Translations under genes and position numbers: made by a program
NCBI RefSeq assembly: GCF_000512585.2
Contig: NC_089244.1
Coordinates: forward strand, 558,001-622,000
Source of the DNA: Kwoniella bestiolae CBS 10118
Taxonomy: Eukaryota; Basidiomycota; Tremellomycetes; Tremellales; Cryptococcaceae
Direction: 5' to 3'
DNA length: 64,000 nucleotides
Part shown: positions 8,994 to 21,223 of the stretch, in pieces
Layout of the letters: every line of letters starts with the position of its first letter
Position numbering within the stretch: the stretch's first letter is position 1
The notes under the pieces: generated by a model
What the model saw: only the letters and a program-made list of their open reading frames with translations
Told to the model about the DNA's origin: nothing
The model's database searches: none

Positions 8994-10277
8994 TCACATC
9001 TTGGTAGCAAAGAACCAAGTGTCCACTGTATCATAACGGATCTTGTCAGCATACTTGAGGATATGACGTGACGAACCAATTGAGGTAACATGGCGTAATT
9101 CAGGACGTCCAGGTGATAGAGGAGAAAGCCCAACACTCACAATCATAATTGTTATCCCCACTACCTTGACTCATATCCACACTACCGACCAGCTCGAACC
9201 CTACGCTCTCCATCGCTGATAACACAGTACACACCAACAACCTAGCTTCGACCACCTGATCTCCGCTCGAGGTCCACCAGGGATTACCCCGAAGTTTCAC
9301 TTGGGTCGCTCCTGGTTCTTTCTCTATTTGCGATTGGATGCCTAGTGGCCAGGTCTAAATTATAGAATCTAATTAGCTCAGATCGTCAGAATCCATACGA
9401 TAGAAAGACGGCACAAATTGATATGCCTTGGCAGCAGATCCACCACAGAAGTAATTACCTTACCCTCAACTGTCGCTCTCCCACCCCCTTGCTATTACCT
9501 ATAAACAACACAGTGAATAGACACAACCAACCTGAACAGCCCTAAGAAACGCCTCCCTAACCCTCGCATCAGGCGGATCTATGATCCTAATCTTATCGCT
9601 CTCGTTGAAGCTGACCGAAAAGTAATACTTCTGTCTCGGCTGGACGGAATGAGGATCACTGTATCTTTGTCGTAAGATTTCTTGGTGAGGTCGCAGGACA
9701 TGTGGATATCCCATCCGATAGCTGAGAGGGCGTGGAAGATGTGGCATAAAAGTCTGCGGGAGTAGACTGCCTCTGCGCCTTGGCCGTACCCTATTGTCAT
9801 GTCGGTGATTCATGTGTGCATCACAAGGGGATGGTGAGGATGGAAGTATGAGATGTAGTGTGATATGGGTAGAAGTGATATTAAACGGGTAATCAGCATT
9901 GATCTGTTTGATTTTGTCTTCGATCGAGAACCACACCTACACGGATTCCCGCTCAACTTCCATTCCCACCCTTTATAATACCCCTCGCTCTTCTGAATAC
10001 CAGCCATCCATACCCTCCTTATAGCCTCTTCCACGGCTGGTATACACGTCTGAGGTAAACCTATCAACCTTACTCTGTCTGATCGGGCTAAATGGAGACA
10101 TCCGAATAAGTGGGGGAAGGGGGGTGGAGGTTCGTTGGAGTACTGCTGTTGTTGGAAGGCTGGAGCAGGAGCTGGAGGGATGGGGGACTTGGAATCGTTG
10201 TATGTTGGAGGTGGGGGATGCTCGTTATTGTTGTTGGAAGATGAGGATGATGAGAGGAATTCAGAGAATTTACCCAT
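8994..10277 (-). CDS. Uncharacterised protein with two copies of one domain; apparent frameshift
   Basis: Minus-strand exons: 10277-9941, 9790-9532, 9354-9141, 9025-8994. After a low-complexity start (MGKFSEFLSSSSSSNNNNE, then Pro/Gln-rich), the same domain of about 100 residues occurs twice. Copy 1 reads DRVRLIGLP, WMAGIQ, KLSGNPWYG, ALSAIGWDIHMSCDLTKK and YDKDT. Copy 2 reads DKIRIIDPP, TWPLGIQ, KLRGNPWWTS, AMESVGFELVGSVDMSQG and DLDTWFF. Splice sites fit both copies. However, the exon sum is 842 nt, one short of a whole number of codons. The frame change lies at 9659-9640, between KDT and PRQKYYF: either one base is missing or a 20-nt GT-AG intron is present. I do not know this family's function. 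If the shift is real, the gene encodes only copy 1. Confidence 0.65.
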
Positions 10278-10745
10278 TGTTGCTTGTCAATAAAGGCAAA
10301 CTTAGTGTGTAGCAGGTATGTGGATGTAGAAGAGAGATAGGGGAAGTGAGCCTCTGATCGCTATATATGTATGTTTACTAGGTATGAGAATCAGAATGAG
10401 AAGCTGTGCCATCAACCTCTCATCATCACCATCCTCACCATCATGTCCGCTATCATCGCCTCTTGGCACGGCTCCTTTGACCCGAACTCACCTCCCCGGC
10501 ACCGTGCCTGGAACCATGAAGCAGATTGAATAGAGATAACCGGAATGTTATCTGTTACACTCACTTAGCATAATCATACTTTGAAACCACGCGACGACGC
10601 GCTCGAGAGTAAGCTTAGAGCTTGGACATTTGAGATGACAATTACAGAGTCCTCACTTCGTCGTATATATTCATCGCAAGTCCTATTTTTCCTACCTGCT
10701 CCATTTGAACCACCGATTACGAGAGGGAAGAGGACAGAAGAGAAG
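10278..10745. promoter_or_regulatory. Divergent promoter region between the two-copy-domain gene and ARP1
   Basis: This is a 468-bp spacer between head-to-head genes. A TATATATG-like stretch occurs near 10362-10370. Open frames on both strands around 10574-10789 extend across the ARP1 start and are shadows. No separate gene was seen. Confidence 0.45.
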
Positions 10746-12760
10746 ATGGCAACCGAATTCGATGATGTGTGAGTCTGCTTCCTCTCCATCTATCTCGATT
10801 CGAGGTGCAAGCTGACTTGTTCAACTGCTTTATCCAGGCTGACGAACCAACCTGTCGTCATTGACAATGTGAGCTACCTCGTCCTCATGAGAGTTTTAGA
10901 GTTAGCTCATACTGACTTATGATGGGGTGCAGGGCTCCGGGACGATCAAAGCTGGTTTTGCAGGTGAAGAGCAGCCGTCATGTTACATACCATCTTTGTG
11001 AGTATGCCAACCTCTCTGCTTACTGTGATTGTGGGAGGAAGAGGAAGACTGCATGACAGAAGATATTGGAACAATACGATCAGTCCATCATATGTCTGAG
11101 GTCGTACTGACTCGACTGCTTCTCCCCAGCGTCGGCCGTCCGAAACATCCCCGAGTGATGGCAGGAGCAATACAGGATAACCTCTTTATCGGACGACGAG
11201 CGCAGGAACTGAGGGGGTTGTTGAAGATCAAGTATCCGATGGAACATGGTGTGGTGACTGATTGGGATGATATGGAGAGGATATGGGGGTGGGTGTATGG
11301 CGAGGGCTTGAAAGCTTTGAGTGAGGAGGTGAGTTATCGTGCTTTTCCGGGAGATTGCTTGTTGTAGGAGGGATGAAATATCGCATATAAAGAAGAAGAA
11401 GGCTTTTACTGGGAGGAAGGATGGCTGCTCGAATTCCGATGGGGTGCATAGTGATGACTATGAGTTGATGGGTCATATGGTCAATGCTAACCGTCCCCCA
11501 GCACCCAGTACTTCTCACCGAAGCACCTCTAAACCCCCGTCAGAATCGTGATGTAGCTGCTCAGATATTCTTCGAAACATTCAATGTCCCAGCGTTCTTT
11601 ACCAGTGTGCAAGCTGTCTTATCCTTGTAAGCTGCCGGATCCTTTTCTGTGTCTCAGCAACTCCTCATGATTGCTATTATCCAGCAGGCCTGCAGCTGAC
11701 GTTTCACCTGATTCGACAGATACTCATCAGGCCGTACGACAGGTATAGTCCTAGACTCAGGAGACGGCGTCACCCACGCCGTACCTGTCTTCGAAGGGTT
11801 CTCGATGCCCCATGCCATCCGAAGGATAGACATAGCAGGAAGAGACGTGACGGACCATCTGCAGCTACTGCTGAGGAAATCAGGGTATTACCTACATACC
11901 TCTGCGGAGAAGGAGGTGGTTAGGACGATAAAGGAGAAGACATGTTATCTGGCTATTAACCCTGCGAAGGAGGAGAAGGATCAGTCTGGAGCTTGGGAGG
12001 AGTTCAGGTTGCCTGATGGGAAGGTCATACAGGTCAGTTTCGGGTTTCATCAACTATGGCCTTTTCGACGCCTTGAGATGTTCATATTTAGCTGAATTGT
12101 GAATTGGTTGTAGCTTGGAGTGGAACGTTTCCTGGCTCCTGAGATATTGTTTAATCCTGAATTGATAGGACAGGAATATCCCGGTGTACATCAAGTGAGC
12201 TTTCCACGTATATTGAAAGGGAAAACGTGCCAGCTGACTATCTTTGTAGGTCATTGTGGATTCGATAAATAGGACGGACCTGGATCTGAGGAAGTCATTG
12301 TTTAGTAATATAGTATTATCTGGCGGATCGACGTTGTGCACTGGTATGTTGAGCGCGCCCTCCCTTGTCGCTCTCAACGCGGGTGCACAGCACATGGAAT
12401 GAAGGGCTTAAACTGATACATGTACATTGCAGGGTTCGGAGACAGGTTATTAAACGAGGTGAAGAAGTTGGCCTTGAAAGATGTCAAGTTGAAGATATAT
12501 GCTCCACCAGAAAGAAAGGTGAGCTAGAACGGCGAATTCTTCTGGCATGATGGTCTAGCTAACAATATACGAATAGTACTCTACTTGGATTGGTGGCAGT
12601 ATTCTGGCTGGACTGAGTACATTCAAGAAGGTGAGCTGGACCGGTCATGAATATGGATCAAGGATGAATGAGCTGACAGTGAATTATGTGTTCGTAGATG
12701 TGGGTCTCGGCGGATGAGTACAAGGAAGATCCTGATATCATACATAAGAAGGCGTTTTAA
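10746..12760 (+). CDS. ARP1: Actin-related protein 1 (centractin)
   Basis: Arp1 polymerises into the short filament of dynactin, which links dynein to cargo and to nuclear migration in fungi. Eleven exons: 10746-10768, 10838-10868, 10933-10997, 11130-11328, 11502-11626, 11720-12032, 12114-12194, 12250-12343, 12433-12518, 12577-12630, 12698-12760; 377 residues, against about 376 in human. Distinctive blocks are NQPVVIDNGSGTIKAGFAG, VGRPKHPRVMAGA, YPMEHGVVTDWDDMERIW, HPVLLTEAPLNPRQNR, VLDSGDGVTHAVPVFEGF and YSTWIGGSILAGLSTFKKMW. These match Arp1 better than actin or other Arps (for example GRPKHPRVMAGA). Nucleotide-binding loops are intact. Introns are 54-173 nt with canonical ends. Confidence 0.95.
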
Positions 12761-13711
12761 CAGAAATAGAAACGAAGAGAGAGCACATGTGATGTTGTTT
12801 ATATGGAGTGTTTTGTGATATTGATATCCTTTATGATGATGATGACCATGTATATTCACTATACCACGTACTGTACAATTCGCTTAGGTTGAGCTGGGCT
12901 AGATACTACGTACTTATACTGGATGGTGACCCTCGAGTGATCTGATCTACAGTGATCTGCTGTATATCAGATCAGATTAGATCAGATCAGTAAATCGAAT
13001 CACGCGTGCATCTCACGATCCTCCTTCTCAGTATTTACTTCCGACCATCTGTTCAGTATTAGTACCTTCAGTCACACACCATTCCTTCTCTCTTTCTCCC
13101 TGCCGTGCTTACTGCTCTTGATGCAAGATGACTATGACTGCATGACTAAGAGTACCTGATCAGACGCGTCAAAGGCTTTGGCTTTGACTTTCATGCGGTC
13201 ACACATGTCCATTTTTACGTGTTTGTATGGTGTAAGTACCATGGGATGGGTAATGTCTCGGATTGTTTAAAAGGGTAAAAAGGTCCGAGACCATTGAGCG
13301 AGGTAACGTAAAGGTATGAAGAAAATATGTCAACAAACTCAATGTCGCCGTCTTTCATCCTGATGATGATACTGTACTTGAGATTCGTAGTCTGTAGCTC
13401 GGTCTTGTTGACATTCCCTTCATCTCTTTCTTACAAGAGGAATGATTTGATCTGATCAATTTCATCTCGTCGATCTTTTCCCCCATCTCTTTCTACATCA
13501 GGATACATTCCTCCTTCGATCAGTCAATCTTCCTTCTTCCCTCTCTTCTGGGATAGGTGAAGATCATCGACCGATCGTCTACATCACTTCGGGGATCCTC
13601 CCATATACGCTCTTTATCAAGCATCACGCTCTTTTATCATCCACTTACTATACAGCCACCTATCACTCTCTCCCCTCCAACGCTCAATTGACCGAGTAAC
13701 ATACAATCACC
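12761..13711. promoter_or_regulatory. Spacer upstream of the subtilase, with GATC-rich inverted repeat
   Basis: These 951 bp hold the ARP1 3' UTR and the promoter and leader of the protease. At 12938-12989 a GATCTGATC-rich patch contains a perfect 12-nt inverted repeat (TGATCTGATCTA at 12938-12949 against TAGATCAGATCA at 12978-12989). From about 13430 the sequence becomes very CT-rich, as expected of a leader. No gene was seen. Confidence 0.6.
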
Positions 13712-16700
13712 ATGCGAACTTCGACTCTCCTCTCCCTTGCCCTCGCGCTGGTGGGACTCAATGTAGATGCTTTCAACCTTGCCGACGTGAAGAAGACCAC
13801 CTCTGGGTAAGCGTCTTTCCCAGCTTTCTTTCTGGTTGATGGAGTTGTACTGATCATATCATCTCGTCCGCACAGATCTATCGTTCCCGGTCGATACATC
13901 GTTGAATTCGATTCCAACGCCCACTTATCTTCCTCTGGCATGAAACGAGAGGCTGCGACTCCCCACGAAGCAATCTATAATCAGTTGAAAGAGAGAAGCA
14001 CGGCTTATACCGTCCATCAGGAATATTCCAACGACCTGTTCGTAGGGGCTAGTATCACTCTGGATTCTGATTTGGTAAGTTCGTCTTGCGCCATGACGGA
14101 CCTCCCACACTTCTACATCTCATACAGATATCCAAGGAGTCATATGGACCAATCTGACATGATTTTCTTTCAACTATCTCAGGACCTCGCAAACCTCTTA
14201 TCTGCAGAAGGTATAATCGATTTCAGACAGGTCCACCTGCTCAACCTCCCCGCTCAACCGGTCACTGCTCAATCCTATCAATGGCCTGCCGCTGCCGGTC
14301 TCACCAACTCTACCGTTGCGTCCTCTTCATCTACCTCTTCTTCGAAACCTTCAACAACCACTACATGTACGGGTAAAGGCCGAATTCAGAAATGTACAAC
14401 CTCCACCGTCGCCTCTACTCCATCTTCTACCGCTTCTTCAACTTCCAACAAAGGGTTCTCAGTTCTATCTCAGATCGGAGCTGACAGTGTCCATGCTTCA
14501 GGAAATAAGGGAAAAGGTGTTAAGATAGCTATCATAGATAGTGGAGTGGACTATACCCGTGAACCCCTCGGAGGATGTTATGGACCCAACTGTAAGATTG
14601 TCGGAGGATATGATTTCGTTGGAGATTCCTTTGATGGTTCCAATGATCCCGTACCGGACAATGATCCGTTCGATCAATGTTACTCCCATGGGACTATCAC
14701 TGCTGGTCTTGTTGGGGCGAATGCGAACCAGTATGGCGTTACTGGTGTTGCACCCGAGGCGAGCTTGTATCAATACAGGGTGTTTGGGTGCAATGGTGCG
14801 ACGACCGACGATATTGTCTTGCAAGCTATGCAGAGGGCTTATGATGATGGAGTGGATGTTATCAATTTGAGTGTTGGTGAGTGGGCTTGACATCTTTCTT
14901 CTATCATTTCTGATAGATCTATCAAGGTGTTCTTCGTCGGTCACTGCAAAGAGTAGCTCCAGCTTCACTAGGATCTCTTCCCATCTGACCATCCTTCCTT
15001 TCGCTCTGACATATTGACAAAGGAATCTTCGCTGACTCTACCTCCTTCTGCTATCTTAGGCGAAACCTCCGGATGGACCGAAAGCATGTTATCAGTCTTT
15101 GCCAGTCGACTGAGCGCAGCCGGTGTCGTCCTAGCCATCTCAGCCGGTAATCAAGGTCAAGTCGGTGCCTTCTACTCATACTCTCCCGGAGCCGGAATAG
15201 GAGTGATCAACGTCGGTTCAAACGATAATGCCTTTTACCCTTCCCAACTCGCTACTGTATCCACAGGATACGGACCAGTCCCATACTTTAATTACAAAGC
15301 TTTCGCATCTGGAACATACCCCTTGTACGCTTTCACCACCGATCCTTCTGTCGCTGCTGATGGATGTACCATCCCTGATGGGACCCCCAACTTGAACGGT
15401 TACGTCACCCTGGTCAGACGAGGAGGATGCTCTTTGGAACAGAAAGCGAAGAATATCTATCTTCAAGGTGGAAGGCAAATGTTCCTCATCAACACTGCCA
15501 ACACTGTTCCTTTGTACCAAAACTTCCCTCTTGACTTCGGTATGATTAGCTTGGAAGATGGTAACTACCTCTTATCTCTGATTACCAATCACACCTCAAC
15601 CAACACAACGGTTACCTTCACTTTCAACCCATATCAATCACCCAACACATTCACAGGGAACATCACATCCTACTTCAGTGAGATCGGCCCTACCAACGAT
15701 TTGTTCTTGGCCCCCTCGATCGTTGCCCCTGGAACCAACATGGTTGTGATCCTCCCCACTACAATGTCCAACTGGTCTATCGTCGATGGAACTTCATACT
15801 CTTCCCCCTTGGTAGCTGGTTCAGCAGCGTTGTACATCGCCTCCAAAGGGAACAACAACGTCTCGCCAGACAAGGTGAAGAACGCTTTACAATCTACTGC
15901 CGACTATCTCAAAACTTCCGTTTCGGATAGTACTATCGCCAACGTAGCTGTGCAAGGTGCCGGGAAAGTAAATATCGCTCAGGCTATCAACCCCAATGTG
16001 GTCGTTTCCCCTTCGGAGATTTTGTTGAACGACACTAGTTACTTCGCTGGAACTCAATATCTCACGTTGACCAACCCTACAAACAAGATTGTGAAATACA
16101 AGTTGTCCAACGTACCTGCCGGTACTGCTTTGGCTTATCGATCTGTGAGTTTTGTCTTTGTCTTTTTCTTGCAATGACATCTCCCAATAGCCTAGTCTAT
16201 CTTTCGCTTTTGGCATGTGTCATTGGGAATGAAGTAGCATGTGGGCTGACACGGGTCGTTGGACGTATAGGGCATGAATCAATCTAACGATCAACCCGTC
16301 CCTCAAGTATCCGCCCCAGCCACCGTCAAATTCTCTCAATCATCCGTTACTCTACTCCCCAAAACCACCTGGGTAGTGATCATGCAATTCACCGCTCCCA
16401 CGGGAGTCGATGCCAAACAATTCCCCATCTACTCTGGGTTCATTCAAGTTTCGAATGGTAACGACAACGATGCTATCCAAGTACCCTATTTGGGAGTGGC
16501 CGCTAAAATGAAGGACATGCCTGTATTAGATCCTACACCTGATTACCTGGGTATCAACTCGCCTACTATCCTGGATGAGAGTGGTGCTGTCCAATCGTCG
16601 AGTGGACATACCTACACTTTCCAAGGTGATTCTTACCCCACTGTCATCTACAGGTTGGTCGGCGGTACACCATTGCTCCTGATTGATCTGGTAGGTGCCA

Positions 16701-17362
16701 ACGCCTCATTGGGCTTCACACCGAATTACAACTCCAGACGATCAACCACCTCAATGCAACTGAAGAGAGAGATCTCAGAGGCAGTGCAATTGGAAAAACG
16801 AAAGATCAACTCCGTCAACTCTTGGAACCTCAACTCATGGACCAGCACCAAGACCAACTCGCTCATCTCGTTATACTGCCAACTAACGAATTTCAAAGGC
16901 AAGGGTTGCTCGGCGTACAACACCGGGAAATCCAACACCTTCGCCAAAGTACCTATCCTGGGTAATCTGTATGAGAACGATTATATCCCACGATCAACTG
17001 ATAATGCCGATGGGCAGAAAGGGGATTACTCGACCTTCGCATTGCAACAGGCGAGGTTCGCTAATGGTACGAGTGTGCCTAACGGGACTTATAAATGTGA
17101 GTTTTAGATTCGGCAAATCTAGATTACAGTGCTACGTAAAGCAGTAGGAATGTTTACTGATACACTGATGGGTCTAATGTAGTCCTCATGAGAGCTCTGC
17201 ATATTACTGGTGGTAGGACAAAAGAAGCGGATTATGAAGCTTGTAAGTTTTGATTTTTGTTTGTTCATCATTCTATACCAGATCGACCGATTCGAGCATA
17301 TGCTGATTGGTCTCTGGTTCGACGATATAGGGCTATCCGCACCATTCACCATTGCTCAATAG
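13712..17362 (+). CDS. Secreted subtilisin-like serine protease (S8) with PA domain
   Basis: This is a predicted extracellular protease of 996 residues. Exons: 13712-13806, 13876-14074, 14183-14876, 15060-16144, 16271-17096, 17183-17242, 17331-17362. It starts with a signal peptide (MRTSTLLSLALALVGLNVDAF). An I9-type propeptide follows (GRYIVEFDSNAH ... ASITLDSDL), then a Ser/Thr-rich linker. The catalytic triad lies in KIAIIDSGVDYT (Asp), CYSHGTITAG (His) and VDGTSYSSPLVAGSAAL (Ser); ISAGNQGQ supplies the oxyanion Asn. Between Asn and Ser lies a protease-associated domain (YVTLVRRGGCSLEQKAKN). The C-terminal third is Fn3-like and ends WLSAPFTIAQ. The layout resembles fungal pyrolysin/Vpr-type enzymes. 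The His motif has ITAG where HVAG is usual. The second intron (108 nt) has no in-frame stop, so its retention would add residues rather than truncate. Confidence 0.9.
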
Positions 17363-17771
17363 ACGCGATCTTTTCAATATCTCTCATCTTGAAACCATCT
17401 TCGGTTTCATGCTTCTCCCTTTGCCTTTGACTTCACTTTGCTGGGCTCTTCTTCGCGGACTTTCAGGTGCTTTCGTTCGTTTGCTATACCTTTCTTTGAT
17501 GTTATACCTAGAATCAAGTAATCAAGTAATGATGCAGTTAACCGAGTCATATCATACGAACATCATGAGTGATGATCCGAGTATTCTCCATACGGTATCG
17601 CTCGATATCCATTTCAACCCATCTTTGGTAGTTGTTGATCTGGACATGGCAGGTGAGATTGACGGATAAGCAACAACGTACATAAGTCGATACAAAACAT
17701 ACCGTACAAGCTCAAAGACTGAACACACAACATAACATATCCCATAACAACCAAATCAATCGATATACTGA
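17363..17771. other. Convergent 3' flanks of the subtilase and CSL genes
   Basis: This 409-bp spacer lies between converging genes. An open frame at 17352-17669 overlaps the protease stop and lacks recognisable motifs, so it is treated as chance. No gene was seen. Confidence 0.55.
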
Positions 17772-20700
17772 TTAATTATCGATAATTCTCAAATTACCTT
17801 GTTCCTTATCCATCTCTTCACCACCTACAATAGCGATAGATTTGCCGATCCCGAAGCCCACTCCATCTGATGGTCTAACCATGATCAGCGGCAATGTCAA
17901 TACAATCGAATTTGACGCTGTACGGCCATCTCCATCTTGGTTCGCTGGGAGATGCAATCTGATGGTATCTTGCTGCGAACTGGTCTGGGCGATATCCAAC
18001 AAGGGTACTGGCTGTGCTTGAGAAGGCTCCAATGTGGGATCGATAACGATCCCACCGTCTGCTTGTGCCACTACAGTTTGAGTCTGAGGTTCTGGTTGAG
18101 CCTGGGAAACATTTTCGTCGAATGCCGCCAAGTCATTCAGGCTACCTGACATCTCCAACGCAGCAACGATCGACAGATCCTCGTGGTCATGTCTAGGATG
18201 AGGGTGGGGGTCGGAGAGCTCAGAGGCGGGATCATACCAAGTCGTTGACGTGTTGGTGGTATTTGTATTTCCCAAATCAGGAGCATCCTTGACATTGTAC
18301 TGGAGACCGTCATTACCAGCGGGATCTTGAGGTTGGCCTTCTTGGATTTGATTGATACCGGCAACGTCATCTTGGGTCTTCTCCTCATGATGCACCTTCT
18401 CCCCATTCAAATGATTGATCTTCCTTTCCAACTCTTTTATCACCTCCTCGATCTCCTCCCTATCAGGTAAATACACCCTAACAATCACATGCCTCTTATC
18501 AGCAGGCCAAGCCGAAATCACCTTTTCCTCCTCGTCCCCACCCTGTTCAGGAAAGTACGGGATAGCTGCGGTGGGTGTATTCTTGTGCGAAGTGGATCTC
18601 CAACAGGTGGCGAACAACGGTCCGATAGGTCCTAGGTAGATTTCCAATGGTTTGTCTGCACCTCGGGGTACCCCTCCGGAGGTTGAGGGGAAATGGAATT
18701 GCGAGAGCGTCAGATCAAGTTTTTGTTGAGATGGGTCGTAGAATGGTGGAACGAGTATCTCAGGTATGGGATTTATACTTTCACTCATTGGACGAGGAAT
18801 AGAGTCGTCGGAGGATGGGATCATCGTTTTATAGATGGTTTGGGACGAACATGCTATCACAATTAGAGAGTCAACCATCATTTCCCAATTTGTCTTTTAT
18901 ATGAAGAAGGTATGAGGGGACACTCACCAACACCACCTATGATCCATGACATCCAATCTTCCACCTTTTCCAGCATCACTGTCGCACCTCCAGATGATGA
19001 AACAGGAACAGGCTGTTCCTCCCTCCTGGCCTTGAACCAAGACAAAACAGTCTGCAACCCCCCATCCTCATCCTCCGCCAACACAGCCGCAGCCAGAGCG
19101 TTCCTCTTGGTCTTCTTCTTCTTTGGGGGTTCTGATTCCGCAAACTCCCCTTCTACTGTAGTGTCTTGTATTGGACGTTCCATGCTATCCAGCGTATCTG
19201 GATTGGGATCACTACCCTCCACCGGGACATCCGCCGAGAACGGCCTCTTCTTATTCTTGTTTGAAGCCGGTTTCGCCCTCCCGGATCGACCATCTATCAG
19301 CTCCCCTCCACCAAGTCTCGCACCGGGAGCAGAGAGGTAGTACCTCTCTCCATTCTCACTTTTGTAATCCGACAAATCAGAGTTCAGCCTCACTAATCCA
19401 ATTCTCTGAAGTTCACTGATGGGGTGTCCATCTGTATTCTCATTCAGGCGATGTTCACCGCTCTCAACTTTTACTATCTTGACTATGTCACTCTTGATCC
19501 CACTTTGAAGGTCTACAAGCCTCACTATCGACCCGTAAGTCATAATATCCTCATTACCCTCATCCCCCTCCATCTGCATTGGCGGTTGATTTGGGATCTT
19601 TGACTTCTTCTCTATCATCGGAGGAACGGCCCGTCTGCTAATTTCGAATCTGAATGGCGTCCATTTACCAGTCTTCGATGTTAATTTTCCTTGACCAGAA
19701 CCTGAGGGAGAAGAGGAAGAAGGATCATACTCCAATTTCATATACTTTGTTCGGACCGTTTGACCATGTATTCTCGTCCACAGTGCAAAAGGCGAGTTTG
19801 AAGAGAAACAACTCGCCATGGAACGTGCTTTGGCGGTCTTTTGGGATGGTTTGGAAACTAGTCTGAGCGGCGTGGAAAGGAATGTGAGGTATGGCGGTGT
19901 TGCCTGTACAGGTGTAGGTGTCCCTTTCCCTGCATGGCCAATCGTAGCATTGATATCGGTCGTAGGCGTGATGTTACTGGTGTTGACAGGGCGCGTGTCG
20001 TTCTCGATATTTGACTGATCGGTCGTAAGGTGGATTTCAGGTAGATGCTCGGCTAAAGTCTGTTTGGCAGCTTCGTTGACTTGTTTGACAGCTTCTGCCA
20101 AAGGTTGTAGATCCGCCATAGAAGAGGAATCAAGAACCTCCGAGAGTGAAGTGGAGTCGTCGATGGGTATGTCCTGGGATGGTCCTCCCACTTCCTGCCT
20201 TTGTTCTTTTAACACTTCGACACGATTCTTCTCACTAAAACCTTCGTTTGAATCAATCGAAGTGGATATGGGACAGTCTTCATTGTCCTGTATTATCGCA
20301 GAGGATGGACTTTGATCCTGAGCATTCACTTTCAGCTCCAAATGAAACTCCTTGTTCTTGCCCACATCCTCCCCTATCCATAACCCCGGGAAATTCAGCC
20401 CATCTCCCAATAAAGACTCCCGATCTTTTCCCTCAACATTCCCTCTAGATTTAGGCAAGGTAGCTCCGAACCCTGCATTACGCGCCGCATAGATCAATTT
20501 CCGCTGATGATCTGACTTCTCGCCCTTTTTACCTCTAGCAGGCGACTGGCTAGGCACTTCGGGGAGAGTTTTCAGAGAAGGGGCGATGAGGTGCGTCTGA
20601 CTACTTGATATACTGGCTGAAGCGGAGGTTGTGGAGAGTGATACGGATGATATCGTCGGGAGGAGAGCTCCTGATATACATAGCTTGGGAGGGGGTGCAA

Positions 20701-21223
20701 TTATCCTGAATTACGAAGGTGTTAGAGCTTACACGGAATCGACAACGACTAGGCAGCTCACCTCCTCTCTTTGCCGTAGCTCTTTTGACCTGCTGTGGGG
20801 TGCCATACCTCTATCTTGGTCGATGTTGTGTCTTCTTCTGCATGATGCAGGCTTGAGCTAGAGGTTGTGGACGATCGTATGATCTGCTCGGAAAGAACCT
20901 TGGATATCGCCTTCTGACGCGGAGTGGGCGAACCATTCTGACGAGATCGCCTATTCCTGTTACTGGGTACCTATATGATGGCTCAGCTGTGACGCACAAA
21001 CGGTTTTGCGAATTGGGCAGCTACATACCTGTCCTGTACGACTCTGATTCTCCTTGGATGTCCCTTCGACACCTATCTGTGGTAGTACAGCGGAATTCTC
21101 CTCCTCCCTCGGTGAGGTATCGGGATAAGGGGGAGGATAAACATAATCTGTGGATCCCGCTATTGCGTTTATGAGGAGGTCGAGTGGAGTAGCAGAGGGT
21201 AGATCCCCTTCTTCTTGTGACAT
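17772..21223 (-). CDS. CSL-family (RBPJ/Su(H)-like) DNA-binding transcription factor
   Basis: CSL proteins bind GTGGGAA-type sites; fungal members such as fission yeast Cbf11 and Cbf12 act without Notch. Minus-strand exons: 21223-21029, 20970-20762, 20705-18928, 18853-17772; 1,087 residues. The Rel-like N-terminal domain is marked by WHPTAGQKSYGKERR, then PPPKLCISG, and later KEFHLELKVNA. The beta-trefoil domain has LRLVSKPSQKTAKARSMASC, HGQTVRTKYMKLE and YGSIVRLVDLQSG. The C-terminal IPT-like domain has LTLSQFHFP, LEIYLGPIGPLFATCW and RHVIVRVYLP. About 185 low-complexity residues then intervene before a final IVLTLPLIMVRPSDGVGF. The long N-terminal insertion between domain pieces is typical of fungal CSL. 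The start is the ATG of MSQEEGD; in-frame ATGs at 21244 and 21292 are alternatives. Confidence 0.88.

Noticed and set aside
14075..14182. Retained in-frame segment of the subtilase as coding sequence
   Set aside because: It begins GTAAGT and ends CTCAG. Removing it joins ITLDSDL to DLANLLSAEG, as expected for an I9 propeptide.
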